Part shown: positions 37,001 to 46,770 of the stretch, in pieces
How positions within the stretch are numbered: the stretch's first letter is position 1
How the letters are laid out: every line of letters begins with the position of its first letter
Source: Caenorhabditis remanei
Lineage: Eukaryota > Nematoda > Chromadorea > Rhabditida > Rhabditidae
Assembly: GCF_010183535.1 (NCBI RefSeq)
Contig: NC_071333.1
Coordinates: 124,001-188,000, forward strand
Reading direction: 5' to 3'
Length of the DNA: 64,000 bases
Position numbers and translations under genes: made by a program
The notes under the pieces: generated by a model
Databases searched by the model: none
What the model saw: the letters and a program-made list of their open reading frames with translations, nothing else
Told to the model about the DNA's origin: nothing

Positions 37001-38134
37001 GTTTTGAGGAAGCTGGTGGGGGTTTAAATGACTGTCTTAGTTTTCCACGGGGTTTTTCGAACGAGTAAAGCCTTCCTGATGTTTCCGTAAAACCTGTAAT
37101 AGAGGCGCACTCGCTAGCAAGAGTTTGGAGAATCCTATCTCAGTTTTCTTTGAAGATATTAAAACAATGTCAACAGAAGAAATGTTCTATGAATGTTAAG
37201 CTATATTTTGCCAGTTGCATATTTTTGATATTTCATATGGGAACCGAGATATTCCGCTGCGAACAGGCACCGCCAGATGCGGCCCTATTTCAGGCTTACG
37301 GTATCTTTCACGGGGATTGTAGTTGAAACCACGAGTCTCACTTTTCTAATTGAAAACTTTTTTCTTGCGGCATTCACTATAGTCATCAATATAACCGTAG
37401 GTTGCTCTTTTAAAAAAAGTGATCAAATACAACAGTACACCCTTGGCTCATTCTCAAGAATCACCACTTTCAACCAAACCTGCAAAACTTTTCAATCGTT
37501 TTGATCGTACTGTAGCTATCAAGAAGCGTTAATACTCACTGAAATTCAAATAAAATGTGTTGACCCGGATCAGAACTGTCCGAAATACAATGGGTCAAAT
37601 CAAAATCGGTCTGATCGGAGCAGAATAAAATTTGGTTAAACGTTATTTCTATAAATCTACATAAATGAGAATGTAAGTTTTCGCATTTTAAGATTTTCGA
37701 ACATTGTGCAGAAAACTTTCGGAGCATATTTGAAATAAGTTATTATTCAAAAAAAACTTACATTAACACACTTTTGAGCGGTACTCTAGATTCAACGGTC
37801 GGGCGGTTCTGATTCGAACCAGTTCTATATCTGACAGTTCTTATAAAAGGCACACACAAATATAGTAAATTTAACAACCCTATTTTCAGAAAAGCGACGA
37901 TCAAAAAAAGAAAATGAAAAATCAAGAGCCTACGAGCGCCTTTGCCTACATCTTCACTTAATCTAAATTAACTAAATGATACAACTTTATTTAAAAATTG
38001 TTTCGGTTTTTCCAGTTTATTATTTTTGAAAATCAAAAATTGCATGCTTTCTATGTTTTTCGTTCGAATGTTTTGTTTTTAAATATGTTGCAATTAAAAT
38101 TGTTTTTTTCTTCTAAAAAATTGTTTTCACTTTA
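37001..38134. other. intergenic, no gene recognised
   Basis: AT-rich without a convincing exon. It contains a short inverted segment CCCGGATCAGAACTGTCCGA near 37564, and CGGGCGGTTCTGATTCGAACC near 37799. Confidence 0.35.
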
Positions 38135-38280
38135 TCAAAAACTGTCTAACACGATATCGTGGACGGTGAAGAACATTGGAATCTCCACATCCAAATTTAC
38201 AGTTTGCACGCTACCCTTAAATCGACCGCCAGATTTTGCGTCAAAAGCGCTTATTCCTTTCATAAAAGCCCCGCCAACTT
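38135..38280 (-). CDS. possible terminal exon of an unrecognised minus-strand gene
   Basis: On the minus strand an AAATAG acceptor-like site is followed by an open stretch ending in a TGA stop at 38137-38135, with VGGAFMKGISAFDAKSGG, RFKGSVQTVNLDVEIP and FFTVHDIVLDSF. The residue composition looks like real coding sequence. Upstream minus-strand candidates (an exon with SRKLKNELNRRSHRTGG near 38395-38338 and a start MTGADPFGKLK near 38480) do not join in phase. The gene may be broken or mis-modelled, and may have been cut by the palindrome edge at 38700. Confidence 0.3.
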
Positions 38281-38947
38281 GGACCTATTTAAAAAACTAT
38301 AAAATTCAAAAACCCCTTGGTCACTCACGTTTTGAACCTCCTGTCCGGTGACTTCTTCGATTCAGCTCATTTTTCAGTTTTCTGCTCTGAAAATATCAAT
38401 GCATCCACAAATTATATCAAAGAAAGAAATCAACCAGTCTGGAACGGCTTACGTTCACCTTCAATTTTCCGAAAGGATCCGCACCGGTCATCACGATCCA
38501 AAATCAATAATGATAATGCACACACGGCTCCCAGACGGAAGCCCCGCCCACTTCACACATTTTGCCTCCTCCCGATGATGACTCACCGCATTTCCAATCA
38601 GTTTTTGCGTATGAAAAAAAAAATTTCGCGAAAAATTCAAAGAGACTCCAAAAATTACTTTTATGTTAGTAATTGTTTATAATTAAAAAATCTGGAACTA
38701 TCGTGCAATATCAGTTTGTTCCTTGTGTAATTTGTCGAGTTTACGTTCATTTTCAGCAGGATAGCTTGATTTGATATTGCAACATCCTCGAAATCATCGA
38801 ATCCTTTAGAACTTTGATTCTACAGTTTCCTCTTTCTTTTCAATTGTTTCTCGTCTTTTTTCTAAAAATTCCCATAACAGAAAAACCATTTAGCAATAAA
38901 ACGCTCCCTCGCCTCCACCTGGGAAAATATGCTAATCGAATCATGAA

Positions 38948-38958
38948 GTCGCTATATA
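38948..38958 (+). promoter_or_regulatory. TATA-like box of the secreted NTF2-like gene
   Basis: CGCTATATAAC lies about 50 bases upstream of the start codon; the mirror copy is present before the inverted gene near 41055. A CCACAG acceptor ends directly before the ATG, so the message may be trans-spliced. Confidence 0.5.
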
Positions 38959-39001
38959 ACCGTCCTCACATTTTCAGTTTTTCATCATTCTCATCCACAG
39001 A

Positions 39002-39425
39002 ATGTCTTATTCTATTTTCCTTCTTCTTCTTTTCGCTGTCCTCGTGTCTTCCGCTCGCGGTTCGAAGAATCCCAAACCTGATCCAAAATTAATTGCATCT
39101 AACACTTTGGAAGCCGCCTTGAATGCAGCAAGAGCTGAGGATTTTGGACGGTTCAAAACTCTCGTTGCCTATTACAAAGGGCCAGGACGTAAGTTGCTTT
39201 AGGAGGACGGGCCAACTTTTTATTAACAAGTTTTTTTCAGTTTCCGATTATGATATGAGGATGTTCGCCAACTACTATGAATACATTGTGTTAAAAGCGG
39301 AATTCAACGAAGACGGACACGTGGAAACTATATGTACTACGTCGCCGACCGATCGTCTCTATTTCTTCAAATTCAAACCATCATCCGAGAGTCCAACTGG
39401 ATGGACCAGTTATCTTGCCAAATAA
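39002..39425 (+). CDS. small secreted NTF2-like protein, left palindrome copy
   Basis: Exons 39002-39188 and 39241-39425 encode 123 residues. Residues 1-20 (MSYSIFLLLLFAVLVSSARG) are a signal peptide. The mature part has a helix with LEAALNAARAEDFGRFKTLV and then strands ending in RLYFFKFKPS. This resembles the small NTF2-like fold proteins common in Caenorhabditis, although it lacks any defining catalytic motif and the assignment is tentative. Spacing of acceptor, ATG, 52-bp intron and stop is normal, and AATAAA follows the stop by about 15 bases. An almost identical copy lies inverted at 40584-41007. Confidence 0.7.
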
Positions 39426-39520
39426 TTGGGTTTTGACTGAAATAAATCATTGAGCATTTCAAACAGAGTCAGAGATGAAATTAGATTTGTTGTATCAGAC
39501 TGGCCATATTTAAAAAAAGC

Positions 39521-40010
39521 GGCTCTATTCCAGTTTAAATGTCCTTTGAAAACTCTAAGGTCCCAAAAAACTCTTAGACGTCCCTTAAAACACTTAGACG
39601 TCCATTGAAACACTTAGACGTCCCTTAAAACATGTAGTCGTCCCATAAAACGTTTAGTCGTCCCAAAAAATATTTAGACGTCCCTTGAAATATCAAAATT
39701 TGGTTTCACATAAATAGACGTCCCAAAACATTTTTAGACGTCCCTTCAACACTAAAAGTCACTGAAAGGGTTCAAGGGACGTATAAATATTTTTTGGGAC
39801 GTCTAAATGTTTTTTGGGACGTCTTAATATTCACAACTATATTTTGGAGTTTCAAGGGACGTCTAAACATTTTAAAGGACGTTTCAAAAAAAAAGAGTTT
39901 GAAAGGACGATTGAGTGTTTCAAGGAACATCTAAGTGTTTTAAGGGACGTCTGAGAGTTTTAAGGGACGTTCTAGTTTTTAAAGGACATCTAAACTGGAA
40001 AAGAGTCAAA
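39521..40010. repeat. foldback element of GACGTCCC tandem repeats
   Basis: The left half (39530-39755) repeats CTTAGACGTCCCTTAAAACA-like units of about 20 bp. The right half (39775-39998) repeats the reverse complement (GGGACGTCTAA). The outer ends are inverted too: CCAGTTTAAATGTCCTTTG against AAAGGACATCTAAACTGG. The centre is near 39764. It has the form of a non-autonomous foldback transposon. Confidence 0.8.
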
Positions 40011-40204
40011 AAAGCGATCTATCGATTGGGCTGACACATGTTGACCACTAAAATCCACAAAAAATCACTGAAAATAGTTTTTGTTGTAACAAATCTACTT
40101 TTTAAAAGTCGAATTCCACGATAGAACTCTCATACATATCACACCTGCTTAATGTTTCTCCTTTCTTTTAAAAACACAATACTAGTTTCTAGAAAGCAGA
40201 CTTG

Positions 40205-40470
40205 TCACGGGCCGGACCCGGCTCGGCCCGCTCGGAACGTTTTGAAACATTTTTCGAAAAAAATGTGAAGTTTTGAAGTTTTTTGGAAATTTTTTGAAGT
40301 TTTCAGAAATAAAGTATAGTTTTCGACTAAAAATTAGATATGCTATCAAGAGGTGAATATGTATGACAATTTGAGTCTTTTTACTCTAAATTTTTGTAAC
40401 TTTTTAGAAAATTTTGTTAAAAAATGAGTACCCATTTTTGAATCCGGCCCGACCGGGCCGGACCGGAAAA
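40205..40470. repeat. element flanked by GGCCCG-rich inverted ends
   Basis: CACGGGCCGGACCCGGCTCG at the left and CCGGCCCGACCGGGCCGGAC at the right flank about 210 bases of AT-rich sequence with GTTTTTTGGAAATTTTTTG-type repeats. The ends resemble other GGCCCG patches in the window, suggesting a small dispersed repeat. Confidence 0.5.
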
Positions 40471-40583
40471 AAATATAATGTTCAAAAAAATATTTTTTGA
40501 TAAGACCACACTAATACAACAAATCTAATTTCATCTCTGACTCTGTTTGAAATGCTCAATGATTTATTTCAGTCAAAACCCAA

Positions 40584-41007
40584 TTATTTGGCAAGATAAC
40601 TGGTCCATCCAGTTGGACTCTCGGATGATGGTTTGAATTTAAAGAAATAGAGACGATCGGTCGGCGACGTAGTACATATAGTTTCCACGTGTCCGTCTTC
40701 GTTGAATTCCGCTTTTAACACAATGTATTCATAGTAGTTGGCGAACATCCTCATATCATAATCGGAAACTGAAAAAAACTTGTTAATAAAAAGTTGGCAC
40801 GTCCTCCTAAAGCAACTTACGTCCTGGCCCTTTGTAATAGGCAACGAGAGTTTTGAACCGTCCAAAATCCTCAGCTCTAGCTGCATTCAAGGCGGCTTCC
40901 AAAGTGTTAGATGCAATTAATTTTGGATCAGGTTTGGGATTCTTCGAACCGCGAGCGGAAGACACGAGGACAGCGAAAAGAAGGAGAAGGAAAATAGAAT
41001 AAGACAT
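40584..41007 (-). CDS. small secreted NTF2-like protein, right palindrome copy
   Basis: Mirror copy of the 39002-39425 gene: exons 41007-40821 and 40768-40584, 123 residues. Splice sites, start, stop and TATA-like box are all conserved, and I saw no coding change in the spliced product. One substitution lies in the intron and one in a non-coding frame. Both copies therefore look functional, transcribed convergently toward the palindrome centre. Confidence 0.7.
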
Positions 41008-41339
41008 TCTGTGGATGAGAATGATGAAAAACTGAAAATGTGAGGACGGTTATATAGCGACTTCATGATTCGATTAACATATTTTCCAAGGTGGAGGCGA
41101 GGGAGCGTTTTATTGCTAAATGGTTTTTCTGTTATGGGAATTTTCAGAAAAAAGACGAGAAACAATTGAAAAGAAAGAGGAAACTGTAGAATCAAAGTTC
41201 TAAAGGAATCGATGATTTTGAGGATGTTGCAATATCAAATCAAGCTATCCTGCTGAAAATGAACGTAAACTCGACAAATTACACAAGGAACAAACTGATA
41301 TTGCACGATAATTTTGAGTATTTATTCAGAAAAAAAGGG

Positions 41340-41830
41340 GAACTGGTTACTGTAAAAATGAGTTACTGTAATGATGAGTCATTTCAGAGATGGGGTATTG
41401 TAGTGACGAGTCTTGTCATTGTTGAGATGGGTTACTGTAGGGATGAGGTTTCTGTAGTGATTAGCCTTGTCATTGTAGAATTGGTATACTGTAGTGATCA
41501 AACATGTCATTGTAGACAAGGGTTACTGTAATGATGAGTCATTTCAGAGATGAGTTATTGTAGTGACGAGTCTTGTCATTGTTGAGATGGGTTACTGTAG
41601 TGCTGAGTCATTCCAGAGGTGAGTTGCTGTAGTGAGGAGTCGTGTCATTGTAGAGACAGGATACTGTAGTGACAAATCTTTTCATTCTAAAAATGGGTTA
41701 CTGTAGTGACGACTCTTGTTATTGTTGAGATGGGTTACTGTTGGTCATGTCATTGTAGAGGTGGTAGCTATAAAATAGTCTGGAGAAGTAACAGTGTGTT
41801 GATGGATTACTGTAGCAACAAAATAGTATA
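41340..41830. repeat. minisatellite copy (GGTTACTGTAGTGATGAG family)
   Basis: Diverged units such as GGGTTACTGTAATGATGAG with TCATTGTAGAGAT follow one another. In the intact gene the same array is in intron 2. Here it stands directly before the decayed 3' end of that gene, so both were probably copied together. Confidence 0.8.
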
Positions 41831-41867
41831 GACAGTACTGCTGCTCCTGTATTTCTCGAATTCTGCC

Positions 41868-42290
41868 TTCACAAAGTTTTCCAAAAGCGAGCTTCCCTCT
41901 CAAGACACTGGAAGAAATCTTCTTCTAGACAATGTTTGGTTAACAATGACTGAGATGGATGTTTAAAGATCAAGCAAAACTTAGAACCTGAATAAAGTAA
42001 GTTTAGAAAGCACCTATGAATCTCTTCAAAACTTTTTAAAAACCTCCAGACTTTAGCAATGGGACTCTTGAAAAACCTGAATATGGAGTTTTTCCAGATA
42101 ATCTTCAAAGACGTTGAGAAATCTATCACCGAGACCTTCTCCTTTCAACTGCTTTTTATTACTCCGATAAAAATGTTCTTTTTTCTGTCGTTGTTTAGAA
42201 TTTCTTTTATTTGTTCGCCAAATTTCCCCGTTGTTTTGCTTGAGCATCTGTCTTTTCTATTGCATTGAAACCGAGAAGCGCCTACCTTTC
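41868..42290 (+). pseudogene. decayed 3' end of the membrane-protein gene (source at 25.25-27.1 kb)
   Basis: GTTTTCCAAAAGCGA, CTTCCCTCTCAAG and TGACTGAGATGGATG match the cytoplasmic-tail coding sequence near 27010-27113. The match continues through the AATAAA signal and about 150 bases of 3' flank. Frame is lost (a TAG at GTTTAA replaces the normal end, and the reading frame shifts after VFQKRA). The ectodomain and transmembrane parts are missing. Confidence 0.75.
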
Positions 42291-42299
42291 CCTTTTTCT

Positions 42300-43069
42300 T
42301 GTTTTCCAATTTCTTGAACTTGTCTTAAAATTGACTCATCCTATCTCAACGTTCCTTTTCAACTGCCACTTTTTCATTGTTGCTGTTCACTTGTTTTCTT
42401 ACTAAATTGTTGAGTTTTGATTGTTGAGTCCCAAAATCTGAAATATGTTTTGAATGAATATATTATTAATGTTAAAACAGAGTGATTTTTAAGCTGTCTC
42501 CTCAAAATGAACATACCTCTCTAGAGAGTGTCCGTGCGAAAAAGTTGGTAACTACAAAAATGAAGCTCTACCTTTGTTCTGTATGGCTGATACATAATTT
42601 ACATTGTTGGACAGTTAGTTTCACTAAGACACTCTCAAAAATAGACGTTTTCAACTGGGAAAGGCCAAATAGTATATCTTACTGCACGGTACTCTATTAC
42701 CAACCTGCTGGTTCAGGAAAGTTGCAACTTTCTTTTGAAATCCTTCCTCTTGTTTCTCTTTGTTTTCATTGGGCCAGTCTCAAATCCTGGATTTGATTTC
42801 TCGATCTTTTAGATGATTCATGATCAGTTTATGGTGTTGATCATTCATTTTCTCCCAATTCCCATTCCCATAAAATAAAAGACATAAAACCCGTTCCCAT
42901 CGCCCACATGAGCACTCTCTTCTCTGACCGTACTTTCTCGCCTCCCAAGAATGATTTAAATACCGGCCTCCTCAGGAAGAGGAATCGTCAGCTCTTCTCG
43001 TTCCTTTTCATTCACTTCTTTTCTAAGCCCTTCTCGTCACATTTCTGATTTTAGGATATTTTCGCTGTC
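42300..43069. other. intergenic / upstream of the second NTF2-like gene
   Basis: No exon recognised up to about 42900. GATTTAAATACCGGCC near 42954 may be a TATA-like element of the following gene. Confidence 0.4.
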
Positions 43070-43594
43070 ATGAGTGTTTCCTTGTCTCTAACTGTATTTG
43101 TGCTTCTTTTTGGATCAGTGGTTTGCGTACCAGTAAACAATGAAGTCGACGAGGAATTCAGTCCGTACCACGGCACATGCGTCAAAGTCCTTGATACTCT
43201 TCAACAAACTATTGCAAAACGAGATGCAAGTCTAATCATGGACCTTTTCCCAGAGGAGTTTTTTTTACTTGGGATGCAATTCGACTCTGTTGCGGGGTGA
43301 GAAAATAAAAATAAAGAGTTTCAATTGGACAAACACTATTTTACAGATCGATACGCTCAATCGATGTCCGTTCTTCCCAAAGAGATGACTGTGTCCTTCC
43401 ACCCTCGATATCACATTGCTGTTGGTACCCTGGTCGCTTGCCACGCGGATATGGCTGTTGAGATGGAGGAAACAGTTCTAGAGATTGGGATAAAAGCAAA
43501 GTACTTCATGGTCCAATTTCTCGTTGATGGACTCAGCTCAACCATCTTCAGAGCAAAACAATTTGACTGTGAAAAGAAACCCGATATTTTCTAG
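43070..43594 (+). pseudogene. secreted NTF2-like protein with a T-run frameshift
   Basis: Two exons are evident: 43070-43296 (donor GTGAGA) and 43347-43594 (after TTTTACAG). Residues 1-19 (MSVSLSLTVFVLLFGSVVC) are a signal peptide. The mature part has LDTLQQTIAKRDASLIMDLF, then LPKEMTVSFHPRY and LEIGIKAKYFMVQFLVDG, in the style of nematode NTF2-like proteins. As written, exon 1 ends in phase 2 while exon 2 is open only in the other phase. A run of eight T at 43259-43266 is the likely cause; one base fewer would bring the exons into register. It is either a young pseudogene or a sequence error. AATAAA follows at about 43606. Confidence 0.6.
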
Positions 43595-43689
43595 TTCACT
43601 TTTTTTGAATAAATATGTTGATTTTTTGATTATCTGGTCTGCAGAACTCGTAAAGTTCGAATTCTTCTCTTTTTCTTCCCCCCTATGGA

Positions 43690-44159
43690 ATGTTCTGTTT
43701 GTGGATGGTCCTTTCGAGATCATGCTCCAGTGGGCAGATAGGGCTCGAAAAAGTGTTGAGAATTCAAATAAAGGAACCATTCTCCAGAAAAGAGAGCGTC
43801 TGATGTCACATTTGGAACCTTACATCAAGGAACTGAAATCGACATATTTCTACATTATTCCCAATAATAAGGAAATTGAGTTACTTCCGGTTTCACCATT
43901 CATCCAAAGAACATTTGTGGAAAATCGAAAGGACTTCTTATATAAGTGCATGTACAAGCATTGGCAGTGGTCCACTCTCAGAACAGTCATTCATGCCACC
44001 TCTGAAATGGTCAACCATTATTGCGAGAAGCTGGACCAAGGAAAGGCAAAGGCACTGAAATGGAATGATGCCGTCCCAACGACCCGGCGGATGAGAGGAC
44101 AGAAAGCAGAGGAGAACAATGACCTGACTCAAGACTACAATAACCAATCTCTACAATGA
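43690..44159 (+). pseudogene. unrecognised gene fragment
   Basis: An open stretch with GPFEIMLQWADRARKSVEN, LQKRERLMSHLEPYIKEL, FVENRKDFLYKCMYKHWQW and TSEMVNHYCEKLDQGKAK reads like an authentic mostly helical protein. It starts without a clear ATG or acceptor, and its end runs straight into the inverted minisatellite. Part of it (182 bp) is present inverted at 45006-45187, where the exon ends in a proper GTGAGT donor. I do not recognise the family; both are probably copies of an exon from elsewhere in the genome. Confidence 0.45.
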
Positions 44160-44330
44160 CTTGACTCATCATGTCAATAACCCTTCTTTGCAATGAGATG
44201 ACCCACTACTACATTAACCCATATCTACAATATCATGACTAATTACTACAGTAACCCATCCCAACGATGACATGATCCATCACTACAGTAACCCATCTGT
44301 ACATTGATATGACCTATGACTACAGTGATT
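44120..44330. repeat. minisatellite copy in inverted orientation
   Basis: Units such as CACTACAGTAACCCATC and GACATGATCCATCAC are the reverse complement of the 25.7-kb intron minisatellite. It begins exactly at the end of the gene fragment. Confidence 0.75.
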
Positions 44331-45005
44331 TCGAGAAGTGGGAGGATCTGGACGGTCACATTGAAACAATTACAAAGGACGATTTGAATTTTAGATTTGA
44401 ATGTTCTGGAATCGCTGAAATAATATAGAAAAACAATGATATAAAAAAGTAAGGTAATATTTATTTAAAAAATGAGGGAAGAAGTATGTAGTATTAAATA
44501 AAGTTTAGTACACATTTTAATAGTTAGAGAAAAAATAATAATCAAATGATGGAGCTGAAAAAAAGAGATAAATAGTGTTACAAGTGACAAAAAGAGAAAA
44601 ACTATGTTTAATAGAGTGAGAAAAAAAGAACAACGAATATCAAGATTGATCAGAAAGAAACAAGTGATTAATAACAATTGAACTCAAAATGTTGACATCC
44701 TTAATGTGAAACTTTGGAAAATTCGGTGTTAAAAAGTGGGTGAAGCAGAAATCAAATGTTGAAGGGTAGAAAAAGAGAGCGCGAAAAATAGTGCAGAAAA
44801 AGACAGCAACTCAACAAAAGATACTTAAAGGTTTTCAGAAATGAGAATATATCCATGTGCTTGATCCAATAAGAGATGAAGAAGGCAGGTGGCCAGAGAA
44901 TCAGAGCGCGTTTATGAAGATGATGTCGATGGTTCGGAAGCTGGAAAATTTTTTAATTATTTGTTTATCTAAAGTTTTAAATAGCTTTGGAGGGGGTTAC
45001 TCACA
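44331..45005. other. no gene recognised; one short exon-like stretch
   Basis: Mostly AT-rich. A stretch at about 44848-44945 (+) reads VLDPIRDEEGRWPENQ and SAFMKMMSMVRKLE without stops and looks like an isolated exon fragment, but it lacks convincing splice sites. Confidence 0.3.
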
Positions 45006-45188
45006 ATTGTTCTCCTCTTCTTTCTGTCCTCTCATCCGCCGGGTCGTTGGGACGGCATCATTCCATTTCAGTGCCTTTGCCTTTCCTTGGTCCAGCTTCT
45101 CGCAATAATGGTTGACCATTTCAGAGGTGGCATGAATGACTGTTCTGAGAGTGGACCACTGCCAATGCTTGTACATGCACTTATATAA

Positions 45189-46356
45189 TCTTGAAGTGCA
45201 GCGTCTGTATCTCTTTTCTCTCCAGAACAAGGAAAAAATAGTCAACTACAAAACTCATGAGAGAGACATGTGGAATGTTCTGAAACCGTTTCTAACTTAT
45301 CAGTAAATATATAATATACTACTAAAATTGTTACACTGCGTTTTGCAGCTTTCAAAACAGGCAAAACAAAACAGACCGTGGTGTTAAATGCTTTCTCTTC
45401 TCTTATTGCAGCCCAAGAACCTTCTATTTGCGCTTAAAAACCAAATGACTTTCTGATAAATTTAAAGATTGTTTTAGCCAAGAAACTTACAGCATCCCTA
45501 GTTTGCCTTAACTAATTCCAATTCAAAATCAAATTTTCCCAATTTCTGCCGATTTTCAGTTTTCTGATCCACTTTTCCTGCAGAATTAGTTTTATTTCCA
45601 CATGAGAATGACGCACTCATTGAAAAAAAAACACAATATGTTGACAACAAAATTTGACAGTGAATTTGACAGTAAAACAATGAAAAACAGATATGGAGAT
45701 CACACAAAAAGAGAGATACAGTATGAAAATTGATTTGGAGAAAATCACAGTAAATGGTCAACAAAAGAATCAGTGACGGTGCGGTCTTCTCTTTTCATTT
45801 TCGTAGCTCCACTCCGAGTTTTCCTCATCGGACTCCGCCTCATCGGACTGCGCCTCATCAGTCTCTTCCTCATCGGACCCTTCTTCATCTGACTCTGGAT
45901 CATTTTCTTTGTCTGTTTCAACGAGTAGACGTGGCGCAAGCGAGTTCCGGTGTCCATCAACTTGCTGGGCGGATCTGAAAGAATATATTATCAACAAAAA
46001 TCAGGCAGTTAAGCACTTTCTTGTCCATAGAATCGTTTTTGACTGCATCCGAGAGACCATCAACACGAGAGCCGAGTGCTGCAGTTAACTGGAAAATAAC
46101 AAATTCCAACAATTCTGATATGCTCCAAACTAACCGATCCTGTTTCTGGATTTTTTACAACCCGCAGATTCTTAAACTCCGACTGTGACATCGTTGTGGT
46201 TGTTTGGTTGAGTCCTGGAACAGCCCACGAAGGGATCTTCGCTTGGAAGCTGAGCTTCTTAGCCAATCGGATTGCTTCTGGCAATGGAAACTCACTGAGC
46301 CAGTTGATCGCCTGGAATGAAAACGTTATTTTCTATATCTAATAAATGAATTCTAG
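45189..46356. repeat. segmental duplication block B (copy of 6017-6764 plus 13088-13511)
   Basis: Matches the two halves of block A and joins them without the LTR element. It starts at TCTTGAAGTGCAGCG right after the inverted 182-bp fragment and stops at AATGAATTCTA. It contains the single TGGCG at 45932-45936 that is duplicated around the element in block A. Confidence 0.92.
45770..46312 (-). pseudogene. partial copy of the acidic-tail gene (exons 3-5), uninterrupted
   Basis: Exon 3 (about 46312-46136, INWLSEFPLPEAIRLAKK and IPSWAVPGLNQTTTT), exon 4 (about 46088-46021) and exon 5 (45974-45770) are present; exons 1-2 and the promoter are not. Exon 5 shows the uncut tail with ENDPESDEEGSDEEETDE and the RRPHRH end. 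The exon-4 donor is mutated from GTAAGT to GAAAGT (base 46019), so normal splicing is lost. This copy shows what the source gene looked like before the LTR insertion. Confidence 0.8.
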
Positions 46357-46624
46357 CTCTGTTTCAAAGATAAGACTTCTGAGATATGTGATAATTTCAG
46401 ATGGTGTAGTTTCATTCAGATAGATGTAATCGTAGAGAGTGTTTCTTGAATTTTGTAGTCTATGAATGGTGTAGTCGATGAGAAAAGTATAGTGAGTGAG
46501 AATAAATGTAGTCAATATTGAGTTAATATTGACTACATTTTTCAATGGTACATTGAAGTCAATGAAAATGTGGAGTCCGTGAGTCTATGCAGTCATTGAG
46601 ACGTGTAGTCAATGAACTTTGAGG

Positions 46625-46770
46625 GAAAAACAACCCTATTTATCGAGGTAAATGTTTACCTCGGTAAAAATGTCTTGTGAATACGGTAAATGGTTTACCA
46701 CGGTAAACGATTTACCCCCTGTTTACCTTGGTAAAGATTTACCAAGGTAAAACGGTTTACTTGGTAAATG
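46625..46770. repeat. cluster of GGTAAA / TTTACC words in both orientations
   Basis: About fourteen GGTAAA or TTTACC hexamers occur in roughly 140 bases, for example TTTACCTCGGTAAA, TTTACCACGGTAAA and TTTACCTTGGTAAA. Several pairs form short hairpins. Confidence 0.7.

Larger units (their letters stand above)
38700..41309. repeat. large palindrome with 796-bp arms and 1018-bp spacer
   Basis: 38700-39495 is the reverse complement of 40514-41309. Coordinates pair with a constant sum (80009) from end to end, so there is no net length change. Only scattered substitutions were seen, for example GCTAATCG against GTTAATCG in the promoter. Each arm carries one complete copy of a small secreted-protein gene with its promoter and 3' end. 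The spacer holds a separate foldback and a GGCCCG-rich element. Confidence 0.92.
43939..45187. repeat. inverted duplication, 182-bp arms
   Basis: 43939-44120 is the reverse complement of 45006-45187 with very few changes (for example AAAGCAGAG against AAAGAAGAG). Coordinates pair with constant sum 89126. The right arm abuts the segmental-duplication block at 45189. Confidence 0.85.
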
